Notes: generated by a model not told the origin, from the letters alone. A DNA stretch of 64,000 nucleotides from an uncultured Christensenellaceae bacterium (GCA_944376205.1 CALWBV010000002.1:172242-236241), one strand, 5' to 3'. Shown: positions 31,280 through 42,575, counted from the stretch's first letter. Numbers and translations: made by a program.

Positions 31280-31304
31280 ATCCGACGTCAACCGTCGGAT
31301 TTTT
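31280..31304. terminator. Bidirectional terminator between the lipoprotein gene and the V-ATPase operon
   Basis: Stem ATCCGACG/CGTCGGAT with flanking A and T tracts; it can end both the rightward lipoprotein message and the leftward ATPase message. Confidence 0.88.
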
Positions 31305-31313
31305 GTTATCTAT

Positions 31314-31562
31314 TTATTTAAGATTGCTGACTCCCCCGATATCGGCGTCGCACATATTGAGTCCTATCATAAGTCCTACAACCGTCCACAGGGCGAAACC
31401 GTATACCATGCTGATCCTGAAAATCTTTGTATAGACATCGTCTTTGATCACAAAGTTAAGTATCAATGCAAGTATAGGACAAAGCACTCCCGTAAGAAAG
31501 CACAAATCTTTGAGTATAGCGGGACGCATAGTCTCTGAATTGTTGTTATCCTTTTGTTTCAT
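31314..31562 (-). CDS. Small two-helix membrane protein at the end of the V-ATPase operon
   Basis: No family recognised. 82 residues with two hydrophobic helices (about 22-40 and 47-68). AGAGGAAAG precedes the ATG, and its start overlaps the ntpD stop by four bases, so it is translationally coupled to the ATPase. In the Enterococcus hirae operon this place is taken by ntpH and ntpJ; I see no clear similarity. It could be an assembly or accessory subunit. Confidence 0.7.
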   Translation of the reverse strand: MKQKDNNNSETMRPAILKDLCFLTGVLCPILALILNFVIKDDVYTKIFRISMVYGFALWTVVGLMIGLNMCDADIGGVSNLK

Positions 31563-32197
31563 GCTCTTTCCTCTGCAATCATCGCCTTGACTTTTACGAG
31601 TCTGACGATATTGCTTCTTTCGTTTTCGTCAAGCTTCATCGTGATAAACTTTATCGTCTCTTCAAGCTGGGGAATCATTACGTACTCGAGAGCGTTGACA
31701 CGTCTGCGGTTTTTCTCTATTTCGATGGCAAGCATATTGCATGTTTTTTCTATCTCTGCAAGTTTGACCATCTTTTGCAAAAGTCCCGAAAGTACTGCAA
31801 TCGAGCCGTCGAGTTCTGCTGTCACCGAGCCGAAAGAATAAGGATATTTATCCTTGCTTTCGCTCTCCTTGAGCTGCATTACAGGCACTACGACGCTCAT
31901 GATATTCTGACTGTCCGTCTCGAGTTTTACCGTCTTCGACGGCATTGCGACAGCCTCTTGTATCACTGCGTCGTCGCTTACGGCTTTTGCCACAATAAAA
32001 GTCTTGAGGGCTGTGGACAATTCTTGTTCTACCTGCTCTCTCAAAGTCTTGTTTTGTTTGGCAAACTCCATAAACCTTCTTATCATTTCGTCGGACTTAT
32101 CTTTCAAAAGCTTGTGTCCTCTGACAGCGGTTTTGAGTCTTGCCTTGAGCCTTTTGAGCTCCATTCTTGTGGGATTGACTTGTAATCTTCCTGCCAT
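31559..32197 (-). CDS. ntpD: V-type ATPase subunit D (central stalk)
   Basis: 212 residues, almost entirely helical, with the family start '-VNPTRMELKRLKARLKTAVRGHKLLKDK-' (split here for the N-terminal helix) and the C-terminal '-E-K-N-R-R-R-V-N-A-L-E-Y-V-'. It forms the rotor shaft inside the A3B3 ring. Position in the operon (after ntpB) matches E. hirae. Confidence 0.95.
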   Translation of the reverse strand: MAGRLQVNPTRMELKRLKARLKTAVRGHKLLKDKSDEMIRRFMEFAKQNKTLREQVEQELSTALKTFIVAKAVSDDAVIQEAVAMPSKTVKLETDSQNIMSVVVPVMQLKESESKDKYPYSFGSVTAELDGSIAVLSGLLQKMVKLAEIEKTCNMLAIEIEKNRRRVNALEYVMIPQLEETIKFITMKLDENERSNIVRLVKVKAMIAEERA

Positions 32198-32234
32198 AAT
32201 CTGCCTTTTACATTCAATATGTCACGCTATTGCG

Positions 32235-33647
32235 TCACTGATTTTGCTCTTTTTCTTGCTTTTCTCTCTCTGCCTTTATAGGGTCATAATACTGCTCGAG
32301 ATGTTTGTCTTTGATACGCTTCATCTCCGAACGGGGCAAGAGAGTGAGAAGTTCCCAACCTATTTGCAATGTTTCTTCGATGCTTCTGTTGGTATAGAAT
32401 CCTTGATTGATATATTTCTTTTCGAATTCTTCGGCGAAATATGCGTACTGTCTGTCGAGAGGAGTGAGTGCTGCGTCACCGAGAATCGCCGACAACTCTT
32501 TACACTCTTTACCTCTTGCATAAGCTGCAAAAAGCTGGTTCATGTTGCCCGAATGGTCGTCTCTCGTCTTGCCTTCGCCGATACCCTTTTGTTTGAGACG
32601 GCTGAGCGAAGGAAGTACGTCGATAGGAGGCATCATGCCTTTTTTATAGAGTTCTCTGCTGAATATGATCTGTCCTTCTGTGATGTAACCCGTAAGGTCG
32701 GGGATAGGGTGGGTCTTGTCGTCTTCGGGCATGGTAAGGATAGGTATCTGCGTGATACTTCCCTCTTTGCCGATAATTCTGCCCGCTCTTTCGTACATAG
32801 TAGCAAGGTCGGTATAGAGATAACCGGGATAACCACGTCTGCCGGGAACTTCTTTTCTCGCAGCGGATACTTCACGCAACGCTTCGCAGTAATTGGTGAT
32901 GTCTGTCATGATTACGAGCACGTGCATACCCTTGTCGAAAGCGAGATATTCTGCCGCCGTCAATGCCATACGAGGTGTTGCGATACGCTCTACAGCAGGG
33001 TCGTTGGCAAGGTTGATAAACATAACGGCTCTTTCGATTGCACCAGTCTTTCTGAAGTCCTGCATAAAGAATTCGGCTTCTTCGTACGTAATACCCATAG
33101 CTGCAAACACAACTGCGAATTTACTGTCGCTGTTGAGTACTTTCGCCTGTCTTGCAATCTGTGCCGCAAGTTCTGCATGAGGAAGACCCGAAGCGGAAAA
33201 TACGGGGAGCTTCTGTCCTCTTACGAGGGTATTGAGTCCGTCGATTGCAGATATACCCGTCTGAATAAACTCATTGGGATAGTTACGTGCGGCAGGGTTT
33301 ATAGGCTGACCGTTGATATCGAGTTTCTTCTCGGGAATGATAGGCGCACCGCCGTCTTTGGGATTACCGAGACCGTCAAACACTCTGCCCAGCATATCTT
33401 CCGATACTGCAAGTTCCAGACTTCTGCCTAAAAATCTTGCCTTTGAAGTAGACATCTGTATGCCTTGCGCTCCCTCGAAAAGCTGTACAAGCGCTTTATC
33501 TCTGTTGACCTCGAGGACCTTACCTCTTCTCACAGATCCGTCTTTGCCGCTTATCTCGACAAGTTCGTTGTAGGTTACGCCCTCAACGCCGTCTACCAAC
33601 ATAAGCGGTCCGACAATTTCTCTAATGGATTTATATTCTTTTAGCAT
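32235..33647 (-). CDS. ntpB: V-type ATPase subunit B (regulatory nucleotide-binding subunit)
   Basis: 470 residues. It begins '[28 protein letters not shown]' style and lacks the Walker A loop of subunit A, as B subunits do. Family segments '[14 protein letters not shown]' and '[15 protein letters not shown]' are present. GGAGT precedes the ATG, ten bases after the ntpA stop. Confidence 0.97.
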   Translation of the reverse strand: MLKEYKSIREIVGPLMLVDGVEGVTYNELVEISGKDGSVRRGKVLEVNRDKALVQLFEGAQGIQMSTSKARFLGRSLELAVSEDMLGRVFDGLGNPKDGGAPIIPEKKLDINGQPINPAARNYPNEFIQTGISAIDGLNTLVRGQKLPVFSASGLPHAELAAQIARQAKVLNSDSKFAVVFAAMGITYEEAEFFMQDFRKTGAIERAVMFINLANDPAVERIATPRMALTAAEYLAFDKGMHVLVIMTDITNYCEALREVSAARKEVPGRRGYPGYLYTDLATMYERAGRIIGKEGSITQIPILTMPEDDKTHPIPDLTGYITEGQIIFSRELYKKGMMPPIDVLPSLSRLKQKGIGEGKTRDDHSGNMNQLFAAYARGKECKELSAILGDAALTPLDRQYAYFAEEFEKKYINQGFYTNRSIEETLQIGWELLTLLPRSEMKRIKDKHLEQYYDPIKAEREKQEKEQNQ

Positions 33648-33657
33648 ACTTTACTCC

Positions 33658-35418
33658 TTATTCCATATAGGACAACTTATCGAGCTGTTCTTTCATTGCA
33701 TTGTATATATCGTCGATTTTGGAGAGTTGTTTTTCGGGAATATATTTCATTCTTCCGATAGCTTCTCTCGCTTGAATAGCGATAATATCGTCAAAGTCCG
33801 CACCCTTTTTCAAAGCCTCTTTGCTCAGTCTGTAACATTCGAGAATAAGATTGAGCATCTTGTACTGTTTTTTGAGACTTGCATAGGTGTCTATATCGTC
33901 AAAAGCGTCTTGTTGGAGATAGTCTTCTCTTATGGACTTTGCAGTCTCCATTGTAAGTCTGTCTTCATAACTCAACGCATCCACGCCGACAAGTCTTACG
34001 ATTTCGTCGAGGTTAGCTTCTTCCTGCAAAATCGTCATAGCCTGCTGACGGTTACTGTTCCACTTTCTGTCGCTGTTTTTGCCGTACCACTCGCCCAATC
34101 TTTCGACATAGAGCGAATAGCTTTGCAACCAGTCTATCGCAGGGAAATGTCTTCTGTATGCAAGCGACGAACTCAATCCCCAGAATACTTTTACGATACG
34201 GAGAGTTGCCTGCGTAACAGGTTCTGACAAGTCGCCTCCGGGAGGAGATACTGCGCTTATCGCCGTAACCGAACCTGTACGTCCGTCGCTACCGAGTGCC
34301 GTAACAATACCCGATCTCTCATAGTAACTTGCAAGTCTCGAAGCGAGATATGCAGGATAACCTTCGTCGCCGGGCATTTCTTCGAGACGGCTGGACATTT
34401 CACGGAGCGCCTCTGCCCAACGTGACGATGAGTCTGCCATTATCGCTACGTTGTAGCCCATATCTCTGAAATATTCTGCGATAGTGATACCTGTGTACAT
34501 AGACGCTTCACGTGCGGCAACAGGCATATCGGAAGTGTTGGCTATAAGCACCGTACGTTTCATAAGCGCTTCTCCCGTCTTGGGGTCGATAAGTTCGGGG
34601 AATTCGTTGAGAACGTCTGTCATCTCGTTTCCTCTTTCGCCGCAACCTACATATACGATTATATCTGCGTTAGACCACTTTGCAAGCTGGTGCTGAACGA
34701 CGGTTTTACCGCTTCCGAAAGGACCGGGGATACAAGCTGCTCCGCCCTTTGCCACGGGGAAGAAAGTATCTATCGTACGCTGTCCCGTAACAAGAGGTTC
34801 TACGGGGTACATTTTACTCTTGAAAGGTCTGCCCTTTCTTACGGGCCACTTTTGATACATCTTGACCTTTACGTCGCCCTTCGAAGTAGTAATCACGCAT
34901 ATATCTTCGTCAATGGTGTGTTCGCCTTTTTTAATAGACTTGACTACGCCTTCGACTCCGTAAGGCACCATGATACGGTGTTCGACGACTTTAGTCTCCT
35001 GTACCACGCCGAGAATATCGCCTGCGACTACGCTGTCGCCGACTTTGACTTTAGGCTCGAATTCCCACTTCTTTTTGTGGTCGAGTGCAGGCATATCCAC
35101 ACCCCTGTCTATTCTGTCGCCGCTCATCTCAACGAGTTTTGTCAAAGGACGCTGAATACCGTCGTAAATACCGGAGATAATTCCCGGTCCGAGTTCGACG
35201 CTCAAAGGCGCTTCGGTGGACACTACTTTTTCGCCGGTACCCAAACCGCTCGTTTCCTCGTAGACCTGTATGGAAGCTTTGTCGTCCCTCAACTCGATGA
35301 TTTCGCCGATAAGATTGTTTTCGCTTACTCTTACGACGTCGAACATCTTGCAGTTACGCATTCCTTCCGCCACGATAAGCGGTCCTGAAACTTTGATAAT
35401 TCTACCTACTTCTTGCAT
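33658..35418 (-). CDS. ntpA: V-type ATPase catalytic subunit A
   Basis: 586 residues. The P-loop GPFGSGKT is at 232-239; the non-homologous insert characteristic of V/A-type A subunits lies between about 115 and 190. The catalytic '-GERGNEM-' follows. The ATG at 35418 with GGAAG upstream is preferred to a TTG six bases before it, which also overlaps the ntpG stop. Confidence 0.97.
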   Translation of the reverse strand: MQEVGRIIKVSGPLIVAEGMRNCKMFDVVRVSENNLIGEIIELRDDKASIQVYEETSGLGTGEKVVSTEAPLSVELGPGIISGIYDGIQRPLTKLVEMSGDRIDRGVDMPALDHKKKWEFEPKVKVGDSVVAGDILGVVQETKVVEHRIMVPYGVEGVVKSIKKGEHTIDEDICVITTSKGDVKVKMYQKWPVRKGRPFKSKMYPVEPLVTGQRTIDTFFPVAKGGAACIPGPFGSGKTVVQHQLAKWSNADIIVYVGCGERGNEMTDVLNEFPELIDPKTGEALMKRTVLIANTSDMPVAAREASMYTGITIAEYFRDMGYNVAIMADSSSRWAEALREMSSRLEEMPGDEGYPAYLASRLASYYERSGIVTALGSDGRTGSVTAISAVSPPGGDLSEPVTQATLRIVKVFWGLSSSLAYRRHFPAIDWLQSYSLYVERLGEWYGKNSDRKWNSNRQQAMTILQEEANLDEIVRLVGVDALSYEDRLTMETAKSIREDYLQQDAFDDIDTYASLKKQYKMLNLILECYRLSKEALKKGADFDDIIAIQAREAIGRMKYIPEKQLSKIDDIYNAMKEQLDKLSYME

Positions 35419-35420
35419 AA

Positions 35421-35750
35421 TCAATCTTCCTTATTAAACAATATGTCTGTGCCGATAGCTCTCTCCACATCGGCTTTTATTCCCTTCATTCCGTAACCGT
35501 TGGATTTTGCGGACGTGGGAATGGGAATAATCGCAGGATAAGCCCGCACTTTATATTTAGCCAGTAATTCGTCCATTTGCGCCGCAAGATCTTCCGTGAC
35601 AAAAATCACGGCATAGTTATTTTTGGCAAGCTGACGTATGACTTTTTCGCCTTCTTCTTTATTCGAAGCGCAGAAAGTCTCCATGCTTATTGCCTTAAAC
35701 GCAAGTATCAGATCTTTATCGCCGACTACCGCAATCTTGCCTTCACGCAT
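35421..35750 (-). CDS. ntpG: V-type ATPase subunit F (central stalk; NtpG)
   Basis: 109 residues with a Rossmann-like fold: '[15 protein letters not shown]' at the N-terminus and '[10 protein letters not shown]' in the middle. It binds subunit D at the rotor. It overlaps ntpC by eight bases. Confidence 0.93.
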   Translation of the reverse strand: MREGKIAVVGDKDLILAFKAISMETFCASNKEEGEKVIRQLAKNNYAVIFVTEDLAAQMDELLAKYKVRAYPAIIPIPTSAKSNGYGMKGIKADVERAIGTDILFNKED

Positions 35751-36714
35751 ACAATTCCCTCAATCTAGCTTTTATAACGTCTTTGTCTATGTCGTTTTTG
35801 AGCATGATGCAAATCATTCTCACGACCTTGATTTCTATCTTCTTTGCCACATAAAATCCCGCAATGGGAGAAATAGAAAAGATGTCGCTGCGTTTTTCCT
35901 TGAAAATGTCCAAAAGCATATTGTCCCATATTCTTTCAAACGCAACCATATCCCCGTCTCGCAGACAGTCTGCGACTTTGGAATATTGAGAATATCTCAA
36001 CTTTTCGATTACCTGATTCACGTCACCCAAAAAATAGGAGATATCCAGAAGTCCGCCTTTTATAAATCCCTCTTTGAGAGCTTCGGGGTTGCCTGTCTTT
36101 TCGCCTCTTATAAACGTAGAAACGTTGGACAAATCGATATTGGTCTGCCAATACTTGAGTATTGCGGGAGCCTTGACTTTTTTGAGAAAGGCAATAATTT
36201 CATCGTAACAAGCCTTTTCTAAAGTCAAATCGATAAATCTGGGACTCGTATTGCCGTTTGCCCTTGCCGCATCTATGTCCGTAAGTGCCTGTTGCATTAT
36301 CTTCGACAGCGACGAATAATTGTCATTGTAAACGTATTCTTTGAGTTCGTCTCTGTCAAGCATTCCTTTTGGCATAAGCATATATTCCACGTCATCGGCG
36401 TGCATATACTTACCCTTGACCAACGCTTTGAGATTATGGTAATCGTTTTTTATCAAAAACGTCTCCATTCCGCAATTTTTAGGCATGGCGTCGAGTATAA
36501 ATTCGCTTACCCTTTTGTCCTCTGCCTGCAAGAGTTTTTCATAATCCGTCGCATCTGCGCTCACAGCACCGCCGTACTGACTTTCAAGCAGCACTTTGAC
36601 TCCTTCTTCCAACGTATCGCTGTATGCCATACGTACGATTTTCTCGTTGGAGAGAAAGGTATTTTCCATAGACTTGACTCTCGCATTGGAGTAGACCAGA
36701 TAGTTGTTTGCCAT
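35743..36714 (-). CDS. ntpC: V-type ATPase subunit C (V0 d / AC39 type)
   Basis: 323 residues, helical, with '-YSNARVKSMENTFL-' at the start and '-N-I-D-L-S-N-V-S-T-F-I-R-' in the central repeat. It is the socket joining the central stalk to the c-ring. It starts three bases after ntpE. Confidence 0.93.
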   Translation of the reverse strand: MANNYLVYSNARVKSMENTFLSNEKIVRMAYSDTLEEGVKVLLESQYGGAVSADATDYEKLLQAEDKRVSEFILDAMPKNCGMETFLIKNDYHNLKALVKGKYMHADDVEYMLMPKGMLDRDELKEYVYNDNYSSLSKIMQQALTDIDAARANGNTSPRFIDLTLEKACYDEIIAFLKKVKAPAILKYWQTNIDLSNVSTFIRGEKTGNPEALKEGFIKGGLLDISYFLGDVNQVIEKLRYSQYSKVADCLRDGDMVAFERIWDNMLLDIFKEKRSDIFSISPIAGFYVAKKIEIKVVRMICIMLKNDIDKDVIKARLRELYA

Positions 36715-36717
36715 AGA

Positions 36718-37305
36718 TTATTTTTTGCCCCCGAACAAGATTTTTGAAATCTTGCTTTCAGTTTCCTGTCTTATCGCACTCAATTCTATATCGAGCGTGA
36801 GATTTTTGTCGTAATTCTTTCCTGCAAGAATCACGCCGCCTTTGAAGTCGCCGAATTCGTCGGCACGGGTAATCTTTTTGTCAAGTTTCTTTGCAAGGTC
36901 AGTGACGAATTTCTTTGTAATTACCTTTTCGTCCTCTTTGCATACGATTACTTCGTCGCCGTCTTCGGCACAAGACGAAATCATATTCTCAATCAAAGAC
37001 AGATATCCCTTCTTGTCCTTCATTATATCGTCGACGGCTTCTTCGAAAGCCTTGTCGATCGTGGCTTTTTTGGCGTTGAGAAGGAGTTTTTTGCAATCGA
37101 GATTTGATACGACTTTACTTCTCTCGAGAGCGTCGGCGTACAAGTCGTCGGCTTTGGTGAGATTGTCCTGTCTGTACTTTTCAACCTCACGGTTTGCCCT
37201 GTCGAGAATCTGTTTTGCCGTCTTTTCGGCTTCGTCGATATTGCCCTTCGCAACCTTCTCGGCGTCATCTAATATCTTTTGGATAATAGCTTCTTTGTTG
37301 TTCAT
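36718..37305 (-). CDS. ntpE: V-type ATPase subunit E (peripheral stalk)
   Basis: 195 residues. The N-terminal half is a long Lys/Glu/Ala-rich coiled coil and the C-terminal half a small globular domain. With the NtpF-type coiled coil it builds the stator. Confidence 0.9.
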   Translation of the reverse strand: MNNKEAIIQKILDDAEKVAKGNIDEAEKTAKQILDRANREVEKYRQDNLTKADDLYADALERSKVVSNLDCKKLLLNAKKATIDKAFEEAVDDIMKDKKGYLSLIENMISSCAEDGDEVIVCKEDEKVITKKFVTDLAKKLDKKITRADEFGDFKGGVILAGKNYDKNLTLDIELSAIRQETESKISKILFGGKK

Positions 37306-37331
37306 AAAATTCTTTCCTTGACTTATAATGA

Positions 37332-37817
<486 letters not shown>

Positions 37818-37915
37818 TTATATCGAATTGTATTTGATTTATATCACATCCGCTTTAATGCGGTATGTTATCGTTTTTTATCTGCAAAATTTTTGAGCCG
37901 TTAGAAAATCGTTTA

Positions 37916-39934
37916 TTAATCTTTTCCGCCTTTTGCAGCTTGAGTTTTCTTGGTTTCGGGCTCGCCTATACGGTAATACTGCATCTGACTGCCAAGCGGC
38001 ATAAACAATTCTCCGCCGCCCGTATAGAATTTTCCGAAAAATTCTACGAATTGCAATCTTGAGTTGTGAACGTATGCGCCTAGTGCGTTTATGGATATAT
38101 TGAACGTATGACCTATAATACAAATTATTATCGTAACGATAACACCCATAAATTTAAGAGGCATCATACCCGAGATTACAGAAGCTATTTCGTTGAAGAC
38201 CATTCCTATAACGCCCGTCGCAAGTCCGAGTCCGAATATACGGGTATAACTCATTAAGTCGGAGAAGAAGTTGATTATTCCGTAAAGACTCGAAAGCGCT
38301 CCGGAAACTTTTTTAGCGCCTTTCTTTCCGAAAGTACCCGACAACATAAGAAGTATTACACCGATTACGGCAAAAACGATGCCTGCCGTCTTCGCCCATG
38401 CGCCTATATAGCTAGCGCCGAAAATACCTCCTATGCCGAGTGCGAGGAAATACCAGCTGAAAGCGCTTGAAATACCCCATATAGGCTGACCTTTTTTGAT
38501 AAGCGCAACCATATTGATTGCCATACCGAAAAACATCTGTACAAGCCCCACGGCAAGGCTCAATATCAAAAGAGGCATAGGATCTTCGATAGGATTAAAC
38601 CAGCACCAGATTCCCAAATCGGTGGCGCTTAAACCGAAATACGAGCCGAAAAGTATGCCCCAAATAAACGTAGATATACCGCCCATAAACATGATTTTGA
38701 CGAGATTCATCTCTCCCTTCGGAGGCTTTCTCAAAGCGAGAATGATTCCCGTGCCGAGCGTGAGCAGCAAGCCGTAACCCGCATCGCCCAACATCAATCC
38801 GAAAAGCAGGAAGAAGAAAAACGCTACCGAAGGATTGGGGTCAATCTCCTTATAGAAAGGTACTGAAAACATATTCGTAACGCTTTCGTAAGGAGCGACT
38901 ACGCCGTTGCTTTCCACAAACGTAGGCGGCGTTTCGCTTTCAAGCGGTTCTCTTATGGTATAAGCAAGCGACAGAGGACAACCGTCAAGATCTTTGTCAA
39001 CTCTGTCTTTTTCCCCTTCGGGAAGCCATGCTTCGAGATAATATGTCGACTTTGTTGCCTGCATGCGGCTTTCACTCTCTGCTTTTGCAATCTCGAGAGC
39101 AAAGTAGTCATGCAAACGCTTGACGTCGTCGGTAATGTTTTCAAAAGTCATTATCGCTTCGATGGCAAGACAACGCTCTTTTTCTATTTCGTCGAGTTTA
39201 TAATTTGCATCTTTTCGCATCTCTTCGGGCGTTTTGTCCGAAATTATCGAACAAACGGAAAACTCGACATCGCTCAAAAGTTGCTGAATATCCTCTCGAC
39301 GCGACTTATCTATCACGATAGCTACACCGTCGTTGTTTCCTTCTCCTTTGAATACTTCGTATACGCCGCCGTATTCACTCTCGATTGCCTGAAGATTTGC
39401 CGTCTTTGTATCGGAAACTTCTCCCAAAAGCACGCCGGCAGTTGCGGTATCCTTGAATTTAGAAAAAGGAACGTGCATATTGACGTAAGGCGCAAGCGAA
39501 GCAATTATATTGTTTTGCTTTTGCGTCTCGACTCTCAATTGCGCTATTTTATCGGTGTATTCTTTTAATTGACTGATTTGCGTAAAGATATCGACTTCGA
39601 TATCCTTCAGATTTGAAAAATCCTCAAAACTTATGAGGGGACGTACTTGAAAAGGTCCGTTGCCCTTTCGGGGAATATAATCTAATTTTTGTTGTTTTGC
39701 AAGTTTGAGCGCAGTAGGCTTATAGGATTTAAGCGTCTCGAGACAAAATTCGAGCTTTGCAAGTTTGAGCTTGCTTTTATCAACCTCTTGCTCGAGGTCT
39801 GTTGTCTCCATTTTCTCGATTTTCTGCGAGGAGGCCACTTCTATACAACCGAGTTTGTGCAGGCGTTTTATTAAGTTGTTACGCTCCTTTACGTTGCCGA
39901 TCAACAGCAACTTAAGCATATTACTTATTGCCAT
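37916..39934 (-). CDS. ntpI: V-type ATPase subunit I (a-subunit)
   Basis: 672 residues. The N-terminal ~330 form a cytosolic helical arm; the C-terminal half has about seven to eight membrane helices ('-FFFLLFGLMLGDAGYGL-' begins the membrane part). It contacts the K ring and supplies the ion half-channels. It overlaps the ntpF-type gene by 14 bases. An ATG at 39919 is an alternative start. Confidence 0.95.
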   Translation of the reverse strand: MAISNMLKLLLIGNVKERNNLIKRLHKLGCIEVASSQKIEKMETTDLEQEVDKSKLKLAKLEFCLETLKSYKPTALKLAKQQKLDYIPRKGNGPFQVRPLISFEDFSNLKDIEVDIFTQISQLKEYTDKIAQLRVETQKQNNIIASLAPYVNMHVPFSKFKDTATAGVLLGEVSDTKTANLQAIESEYGGVYEVFKGEGNNDGVAIVIDKSRREDIQQLLSDVEFSVCSIISDKTPEEMRKDANYKLDEIEKERCLAIEAIMTFENITDDVKRLHDYFALEIAKAESESRMQATKSTYYLEAWLPEGEKDRVDKDLDGCPLSLAYTIREPLESETPPTFVESNGVVAPYESVTNMFSVPFYKEIDPNPSVAFFFFLLFGLMLGDAGYGLLLTLGTGIILALRKPPKGEMNLVKIMFMGGISTFIWGILFGSYFGLSATDLGIWCWFNPIEDPMPLLILSLAVGLVQMFFGMAINMVALIKKGQPIWGISSAFSWYFLALGIGGIFGASYIGAWAKTAGIVFAVIGVILLMLSGTFGKKGAKKVSGALSSLYGIINFFSDLMSYTRIFGLGLATGVIGMVFNEIASVISGMMPLKFMGVIVTIIICIIGHTFNISINALGAYVHNSRLQFVEFFGKFYTGGGELFMPLGSQMQYYRIGEPETKKTQAAKGGKD

Positions 39935-40247
39935 ATCTGCCCTTTAATTCCTGTATAATACAATCTGTTACTTCTTTTTTCTTTGCCTGCAACGCAAGAG
40001 GCATCTCTTCGGCTTGCTTTTGCGCCTTGGCAATGTTGGCTTTGTGACGTTTTTGACCTTCACTCTCGCCTTTAGCTATCGCTTTCTGCTCGCTCTCGTA
40101 TTGATCGTCTTTTGCTTTCTCGACAATCTGAACGGCTTGTTTTTGAGCATTGTTTACGATTTCATTGGATTTATTGACGGATTCTTTGATAATGTTTTGC
40201 GCCTTATCTTCTGCCGCAATAATATTGTCAATCATTTCTTCTATCAT
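39921..40247 (-). CDS. ntpF: V-type ATPase peripheral stalk subunit (NtpF / subunit G-H type)
   Basis: 108 residues, one long Lys/Glu/Ala/Gln coiled coil. The ATG at 40247 has AGGAG at good spacing; a codon 15 bases upstream is weaker. It is the first gene of the ntpFIKECGABD order and follows rpiB by only 19 bases, which ties the ATPase to the upstream genes. Confidence 0.88.
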   Translation of the reverse strand: MIEEMIDNIIAAEDKAQNIIKESVNKSNEIVNNAQKQAVQIVEKAKDDQYESEQKAIAKGESEGQKRHKANIAKAQKQAEEMPLALQAKKKEVTDCIIQELKGRYGNK

Positions 40248-40266
40248 AACTGACTCCTGCAACTTC

Positions 40267-40716
40267 TTATTTGAAATACTTGCTTTCTATAGCGGTAATC
40301 TTATCGACTCTGCCGACATGTCTGCCGCCCTCGAAAGGCGTATCCAGCCATATCTGAACCATCTTTGCGGCAAGATCTTTGTCTACTACTCTGCCGCCCA
40401 TGGACAATATATTCGCATTATTGTGTTGAGCGCACATCTGTGCAGTGAACAAATCGTGACATACAGCCGCTCTGATACCTTTTACTTTGTTTGCGGCTAT
40501 ACTTATGCCTATGCCCGTTCCGCAAAGAATTATACCTTTGTCAGCCTGTCCTTGAGAGACTGCCTCGGCAACTTTAAGCGCATAATCGGGATAATCGACA
40601 GACTTCTCGTCATAACATCCGAAATCAATTATTTCTATACCGTTTTTATTGAGAACTTCTTCGACTACGGGTTTGAGAACTATTCCGCCGTGGTCGCAAC
40701 CGATAGCTATTTTCAT
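40267..40716 (-). CDS. rpiB: Ribose-5-phosphate isomerase B
   Basis: 149 residues. LacAB/RpiB family: start K-I-A-I-G-C-D-H-G-G, active-site '-I-L-C-G-T-G-I-G-I-S-I-A-A-N-K-', and '-H-N-N-A-N-I-L-S-M-G-G-R-'. It interconverts ribose 5-phosphate and ribulose 5-phosphate. The order tsaC-ywlE-rpiB matches the ywl cluster of Bacillus subtilis. Confidence 0.95.
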   Translation of the reverse strand: MKIAIGCDHGGIVLKPVVEEVLNKNGIEIIDFGCYDEKSVDYPDYALKVAEAVSQGQADKGIILCGTGIGISIAANKVKGIRAAVCHDLFTAQMCAQHNNANILSMGGRVVDKDLAAKMVQIWLDTPFEGGRHVGRVDKITAIESKYFK

Positions 40717-40875
40717 ATATACCTCACATGCTTATTTCAACTATTTTACCACATTTTTCCAATTTTTGCAATGGTAAAATGCTGTTATACATATTATTTA
40801 CACATTAGTCGACCGATATTACATTGCAAAATATTTTACAACTTAATGCATTATTTATGCGTATCGATTATTAAA

Positions 40876-41400
40876 TCAGTCGTTTTGAGAATCGTTTTTA
40901 TCTTTGTTTCCGACACCGTATGCAGGTTGTTGAGCATTATCCTCGCCGTTTGGCTCACTCGTCATCTTGGATTTAGCCAAAGCTATTATTCTGTCTGCAC
41001 ACCCCGTAAGTTGCAAAAAAACTTTTTTGTATGCTTCGATATCCTGTCCGTAAGGGTCTGAAATATCCCCTTCGTGAGTAATATCGTCTATACAGAAAAG
41101 TTTAGCGGGCGGAACGTATGCACTCAATATATTTTTGTGCTCCCTGGTCATGGTAACTATCATGTCCGACTCTTCGATGAGTTTTGGAGTAACGGGTTGA
41201 GACGAATGAGTAAAGAAAATGCCCATTGACTCCACAATCTGCGAAGTATTGGCGCTCATCGGTGCACCGTAACCGCAAAATATACCTGCGCTGTCAACCG
41301 TAATGTCTTTCTCTCCGATATCGTCAAGTCTTTTTTGAATCACTGCCTGTGCCATAGGCGAACGGCAGGTGTTTCCCGTACATACAAAAAGTATTTTCAT
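40876..41400 (-). CDS. ywlE: Low-molecular-weight protein phosphatase, YwlE-like (arginine phosphatase)
   Basis: 174 residues. The P-loop is CTGNTCRSPMAQ near the N-terminus and the general-acid motif is DPYG near residue 117. The Thr in C-T-G-N-T-C-R is the residue that gives YwlE its preference for phospho-arginine over phospho-tyrosine. A charged Asn/Glu/Lys tail follows. It overlaps tsaC by four bases; a 159-bp gap separates it from rpiB. Confidence 0.9.
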   Translation of the reverse strand: MKILFVCTGNTCRSPMAQAVIQKRLDDIGEKDITVDSAGIFCGYGAPMSANTSQIVESMGIFFTHSSQPVTPKLIEESDMIVTMTREHKNILSAYVPPAKLFCIDDITHEGDISDPYGQDIEAYKKVFLQLTGCADRIIALAKSKMTSEPNGEDNAQQPAYGVGNKDKNDSQND

Positions 41401-42392
41401 ACTCTCTTACCTCCGCTGGCTTTGTTTACCCTGTTCATTACCGAACTTGCGACTCCGTCTTCGCCGAAGTCCTGACAAACTATAAAATTATACTTATCCT
41501 GCGCCGTATGCATTGCCGCATAAATATTGCGCATTATGTCGATTTCGTCCTTGCCCAGATCGATAAAATTAACGGCACGGACTTTATTGAGTCTGTCGAT
41601 ATACCCTCTCTCTGCAAGCACAACGGGATTCTCACCTCTTGCAAGACTTTGCGCATAGGCTGTCAACGCATGCTCTTCGTCCTTTGCCACTACCATTTCG
41701 CAGTTCGGCGCATAATGTTTGTATTTCATACCGGGGGCTTTAGCCACTACTATTTTACCGCTGAACGTCTTGACTTCTCCGAGCACCTCGGCAAGCATGG
41801 CTTCGGTGATTGCGCCGGGACGCAAAATCGTGGGAGTATCTGCCGTCATATCAACTATCGTTGATTCGATACCCACGTCACAACTGCCGCCCTGCAAAAT
41901 GACCCGGACTTTGCCGTTGAGATCTTCAAATACATGTTCTGCCGTGGTAGGGCTGATTTTCGTCGAAGTATTCGCCGACGGTGCCGCAATAGGTACGCCG
42001 CAAGCTTTTATGAACGCCTGCGCTACGGGATGAGAAGGAAAACGTATTCCCACAGTCGCAAGTCCCGCACTGACTTCATCGGGAATTATAGGCGACTTTT
42101 TGACGATAACCGTTATTGCTCCCGGCATAAACGCTTGCATGACTTTTCTTGCGGCAGGCGAAACGTCGCAAGCGAGTTCGTCCACTTGTTTTGTATCTGC
42201 GATATGTACTATGAGGGGATTGTCCATAGGTCTGCCTTTGACCTCGAAAATCTTGCGCACCGCATTTTTATCAAAAGCGTTTGCACCCAAACCGTAAACG
42301 GTTTCCGTAGGAAAAACCACGACTTCGCCTTCTCTTATCAGCTCCGCCGCAATTTGCAATCCTTCTTCGATAGTCAAAATTTTTGTCTGCAT
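41397..42392 (-). CDS. tsaC: L-threonylcarbamoyladenylate synthase (Sua5/YwlC type)
   Basis: 331 residues. Residues 1-about 205 form the YrdC domain with FPTETVYGLGANA and '-KGRP-x-DNPLIVHI-'; the C-terminal ~110 residues form the Sua5 domain. It makes the intermediate for t6A37 of tRNAs reading ANN codons. The ATG at 42392 has GGGAAG upstream; a GTG six bases earlier is the alternative. It heads the leftward tsaC-ywlE-rpiB-ntp block. Confidence 0.95.
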   Translation of the reverse strand: MQTKILTIEEGLQIAAELIREGEVVVFPTETVYGLGANAFDKNAVRKIFEVKGRPMDNPLIVHIADTKQVDELACDVSPAARKVMQAFMPGAITVIVKKSPIIPDEVSAGLATVGIRFPSHPVAQAFIKACGVPIAAPSANTSTKISPTTAEHVFEDLNGKVRVILQGGSCDVGIESTIVDMTADTPTILRPGAITEAMLAEVLGEVKTFSGKIVVAKAPGMKYKHYAPNCEMVVAKDEEHALTAYAQSLARGENPVVLAERGYIDRLNKVRAVNFIDLGKDEIDIMRNIYAAMHTAQDKYNFIVCQDFGEDGVASSVMNRVNKASGGKRV

Positions 42393-42575
42393 ATACACTT
42401 CCCATCGGCATAGCCGCTCTTAATTTGATAGATATCTTCCTTAAGCCTGTTTGCCCGATATACTCGGATATTCAAGCATAAGCCGTTTTTGCTTTTGAAT
42501 CAAATAATATTATGAATATTAATCCGATTGTTTTGCCGTATTATATAATTTGCCGCACTTCGTTTTTGCAGCGAT

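Noticed and set aside
32004..33431. 475-codon frame antisense to ntpD/ntpB
   Set aside because: Shadow of conserved ATPase genes with no independent support.
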